Below are positions 7,118 to 8,180 of a stretch of DNA of 8,180 bases, one piece after another. The first letter of the stretch is position 1. Every line of letters begins with the position of its first letter. Under the pieces are notes generated by a model. That model did no database searches. It worked only from the letters and a program-made list of their open reading frames with translations, and was not told the origin of the DNA. Made by a program: the position numbers and the translations under genes. This DNA is from Candidatus Hydrogenedentota bacterium (lineage in GTDB: Bacteria > Hydrogenedentota > Hydrogenedentia > Hydrogenedentales > SCBR16-9), in NCBI GenBank assembly GCA_007116095.1, contig SKJD01000417.1, positions 1-8,180 on the forward strand, in the 5' to 3' direction.

Positions 7118-7220
7118 ACGCAGATAGCCCGTGGGCCCATAATAGGGCAAAACAAGGCATGCACCGTCGATTTCGGTACATATATTGTCGAACTATTCGC
7201 CGTCAATGCACGAAAAATGA

Positions 7221-7226
7221 TATACT
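7221..7226 (+). promoter_or_regulatory. Possible -10 box of the metallopeptidase gene
   Basis: TATACT lies in the AT-rich part of the divergent intergenic region, about 107 nt before the preferred start at 7334. A TTGTCG at 7185-7190 is too far away to be its -35 partner, so the assignment is weak. Confidence 0.25.
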
Positions 7227-7333
7227 GTCCCATATTCGAATGCGCCAAGCAGTTAGTAATTACCGGACGGAAAGCCCAACCAGGACTGAACCACCGCGTT
7301 TCCGCGTCCGTAATGAGAAAGGTTTTGCCTGAC

Positions 7334-8180
7334 ATGTCGTCTATCACGCCTGCAACACAGCATCCCCGAACGCGCCTCGCCGCCATTTCACTTTGCCTCC
7401 TGGCCTGCTTCTGCATCTTTACCTTCTTCCAGACGCAGGCAGACGAGAAAGCGGAAACGCTCATCGCGTATTTCCCCCACACCGGTGTGGTGGAAGAAGT
7501 GGAACCGAATGAGGTCCATTACCGCAAAGGCCTCTATCCCGACACACTACTCAAGTCTGACAATGTCCAGGTGGCGATTGATTACCAGGACCCCCAGGAC
7601 GCGGGCTTTTTTGACCCCCAGGAAGGCGCAGACCGCCGGGCGCGGCTGGAGGAGGTGCTGGCCTATGTCGTGGACACACTCAATGTCGACCCGAGCTTTG
7701 ATATTACCCTGCAAGTGGAGGTATGGAAATCGCTGGACGATCCCGACCTGCCCTTTTTGGCCCAAGGCGGCACGTTTTACAGTAGCCAGGATAATTTCAC
7801 CGGCGGCTTTGCCCATGAATTGCTGACCACAGGATCACGGGGTTCTCTGAACAACCCGGACATCATCATCATGGTGAACTTCGGACGCGACTTTTATGCG
7901 GGCCGAGGCGAACCGGCAAACCACGAAGCCGATCTGAGCAGCGTCCTCTTGCATGAAGTGACGCATGGCCTGGGCTTCGCCACCGGTTGCGATGCAGATG
8001 GCGATAGTCGCCTGGGGGGACCGTTCACCTACTATGATCTACACCTGGTGCGGGCCGAAGACGGGCATCCCCTCTTTGATGAAAACGAGACCGAGTTGCA
8101 GTTACCAGTGAGCGTTCTGACCAATCCTCTTGACTTCGCGGGGGAACACGCGTTTGAAACCTACCGACAAAACAGGCCCC
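7334..8180 (+). CDS. Secreted HExxH zinc metallopeptidase-like protein, 3' truncated
   Basis: The frame stays open to the right edge; 282 residues are visible. Start choice: the ATG at 7334 has a weak AAAGG site 11 nt upstream, while an in-frame ATG at 7313 would add seven residues and has no site. The N-terminus is a signal peptide: two Arg (R12, R14 region) precede a hydrophobic core (about 15-31), with likely cleavage after QTQA. An LLAC within the core resembles a lipobox but is followed by more hydrophobic residues, so a lipoprotein is unlikely. The key motif is HEVTHGLGFATG (207-218), an HExxH zinc site in which H207 and H211 bind the metal and E208 is catalytic. It resembles the HExxHGLGF signature of secreted bacterial metalloproteases. 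The preceding NPDIIIMVNF and following Asp-rich GCDADGDSRLGG (218-229) fit an extracellular, perhaps calcium-binding, enzyme. Peptidase activity is inferred; the third zinc ligand is not evident. Confidence 0.75.
   Translation, partial: MSSITPATQHPRTRLAAISLCLLACFCIFTFFQTQADEKAETLIAYFPHTGVVEEVEPNEVHYRKGLYPDTLLKSDNVQVAIDYQDPQDAGFFDPQEGADRRARLEEVLAYVVDTLNVDPSFDITLQVEVWKSLDDPDLPFLAQGGTFYSSQDNFTGGFAHELLTTGSRGSLNNPDIIIMVNFGRDFYAGRGEPANHEADLSSVLLHEVTHGLGFATGCDADGDSRLGGPFTYYDLHLVRAEDGHPLFDENETELQLPVSVLTNPLDFAGEHAFETYRQNRP

Noticed and set aside
7058..7150. N-terminal extension of hemL
   Set aside because: The extra residues do not match the HemL N-terminus, and the stretch contains the ribosome binding site and a TATAAT box.
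7352..7430. Lipobox in the metallopeptidase signal peptide
   Set aside because: LLAC occurs, but the Cys is inside a continuing hydrophobic core and an A-x-A-like cleavage site lies after it, so ordinary signal peptidase I cleavage is more likely.

Overview
The window comes from a GC-rich bacterium. It holds four sizeable genes on the plus strand, two of them cut by the window edges, and one on the minus strand. GC-rich coding, secreted polysaccharide-active enzymes with a BNR_4-type propeller, a housekeeping hemL and structured GC-rich intergenic repeats together suggest an environmental lineage such as Planctomycetes, Lentisphaerae, Verrucomicrobia or Hydrogenedentota. That placement is inferred from gene content and style only and is weak.

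Left part (1-5248, plus strand): a carbohydrate-utilisation-like cluster. First is the 3' part of a six-hairpin, (alpha/alpha)6-type glycosidase-like protein, closed by a strong intrinsic terminator (about 1469-1528). Next is a secreted BNR_4-type beta-propeller protein (1567-2949). Its conserved His/His/Tyr/Arg arrangement resembles the propeller-type polysaccharide lyases (ulvan lyase-like PL24/PL25). After 52 nt comes a 748-residue protein (3002-5248) of no family I can name. It has a duplicated ~51-residue-period N-terminal module, a TIM-barrel-like central domain with a Cys cluster beside a likely active-site strand, and a helical C-terminal region. The propeller gene and this gene are probably one operon. 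A likely shared role is breaking down a complex, perhaps uronate-containing, polysaccharide.

Middle (5249-5773): a 525-nt convergent gap with no credible gene. It holds a run of nested inverted repeats (about 5413-5566) and a short degenerate repeat with an AATCTGTG-type unit (5619-5647). Both look like dispersed non-coding repeat elements.

Right part (5774-8180): hemL (glutamate-1-semialdehyde aminomutase) on the minus strand, with a weak candidate terminator and a good -10 box. It is divergent from a secreted HExxH zinc metallopeptidase-like protein that runs off the right edge. HemL serves tetrapyrrole synthesis and has no evident link to the polysaccharide genes.
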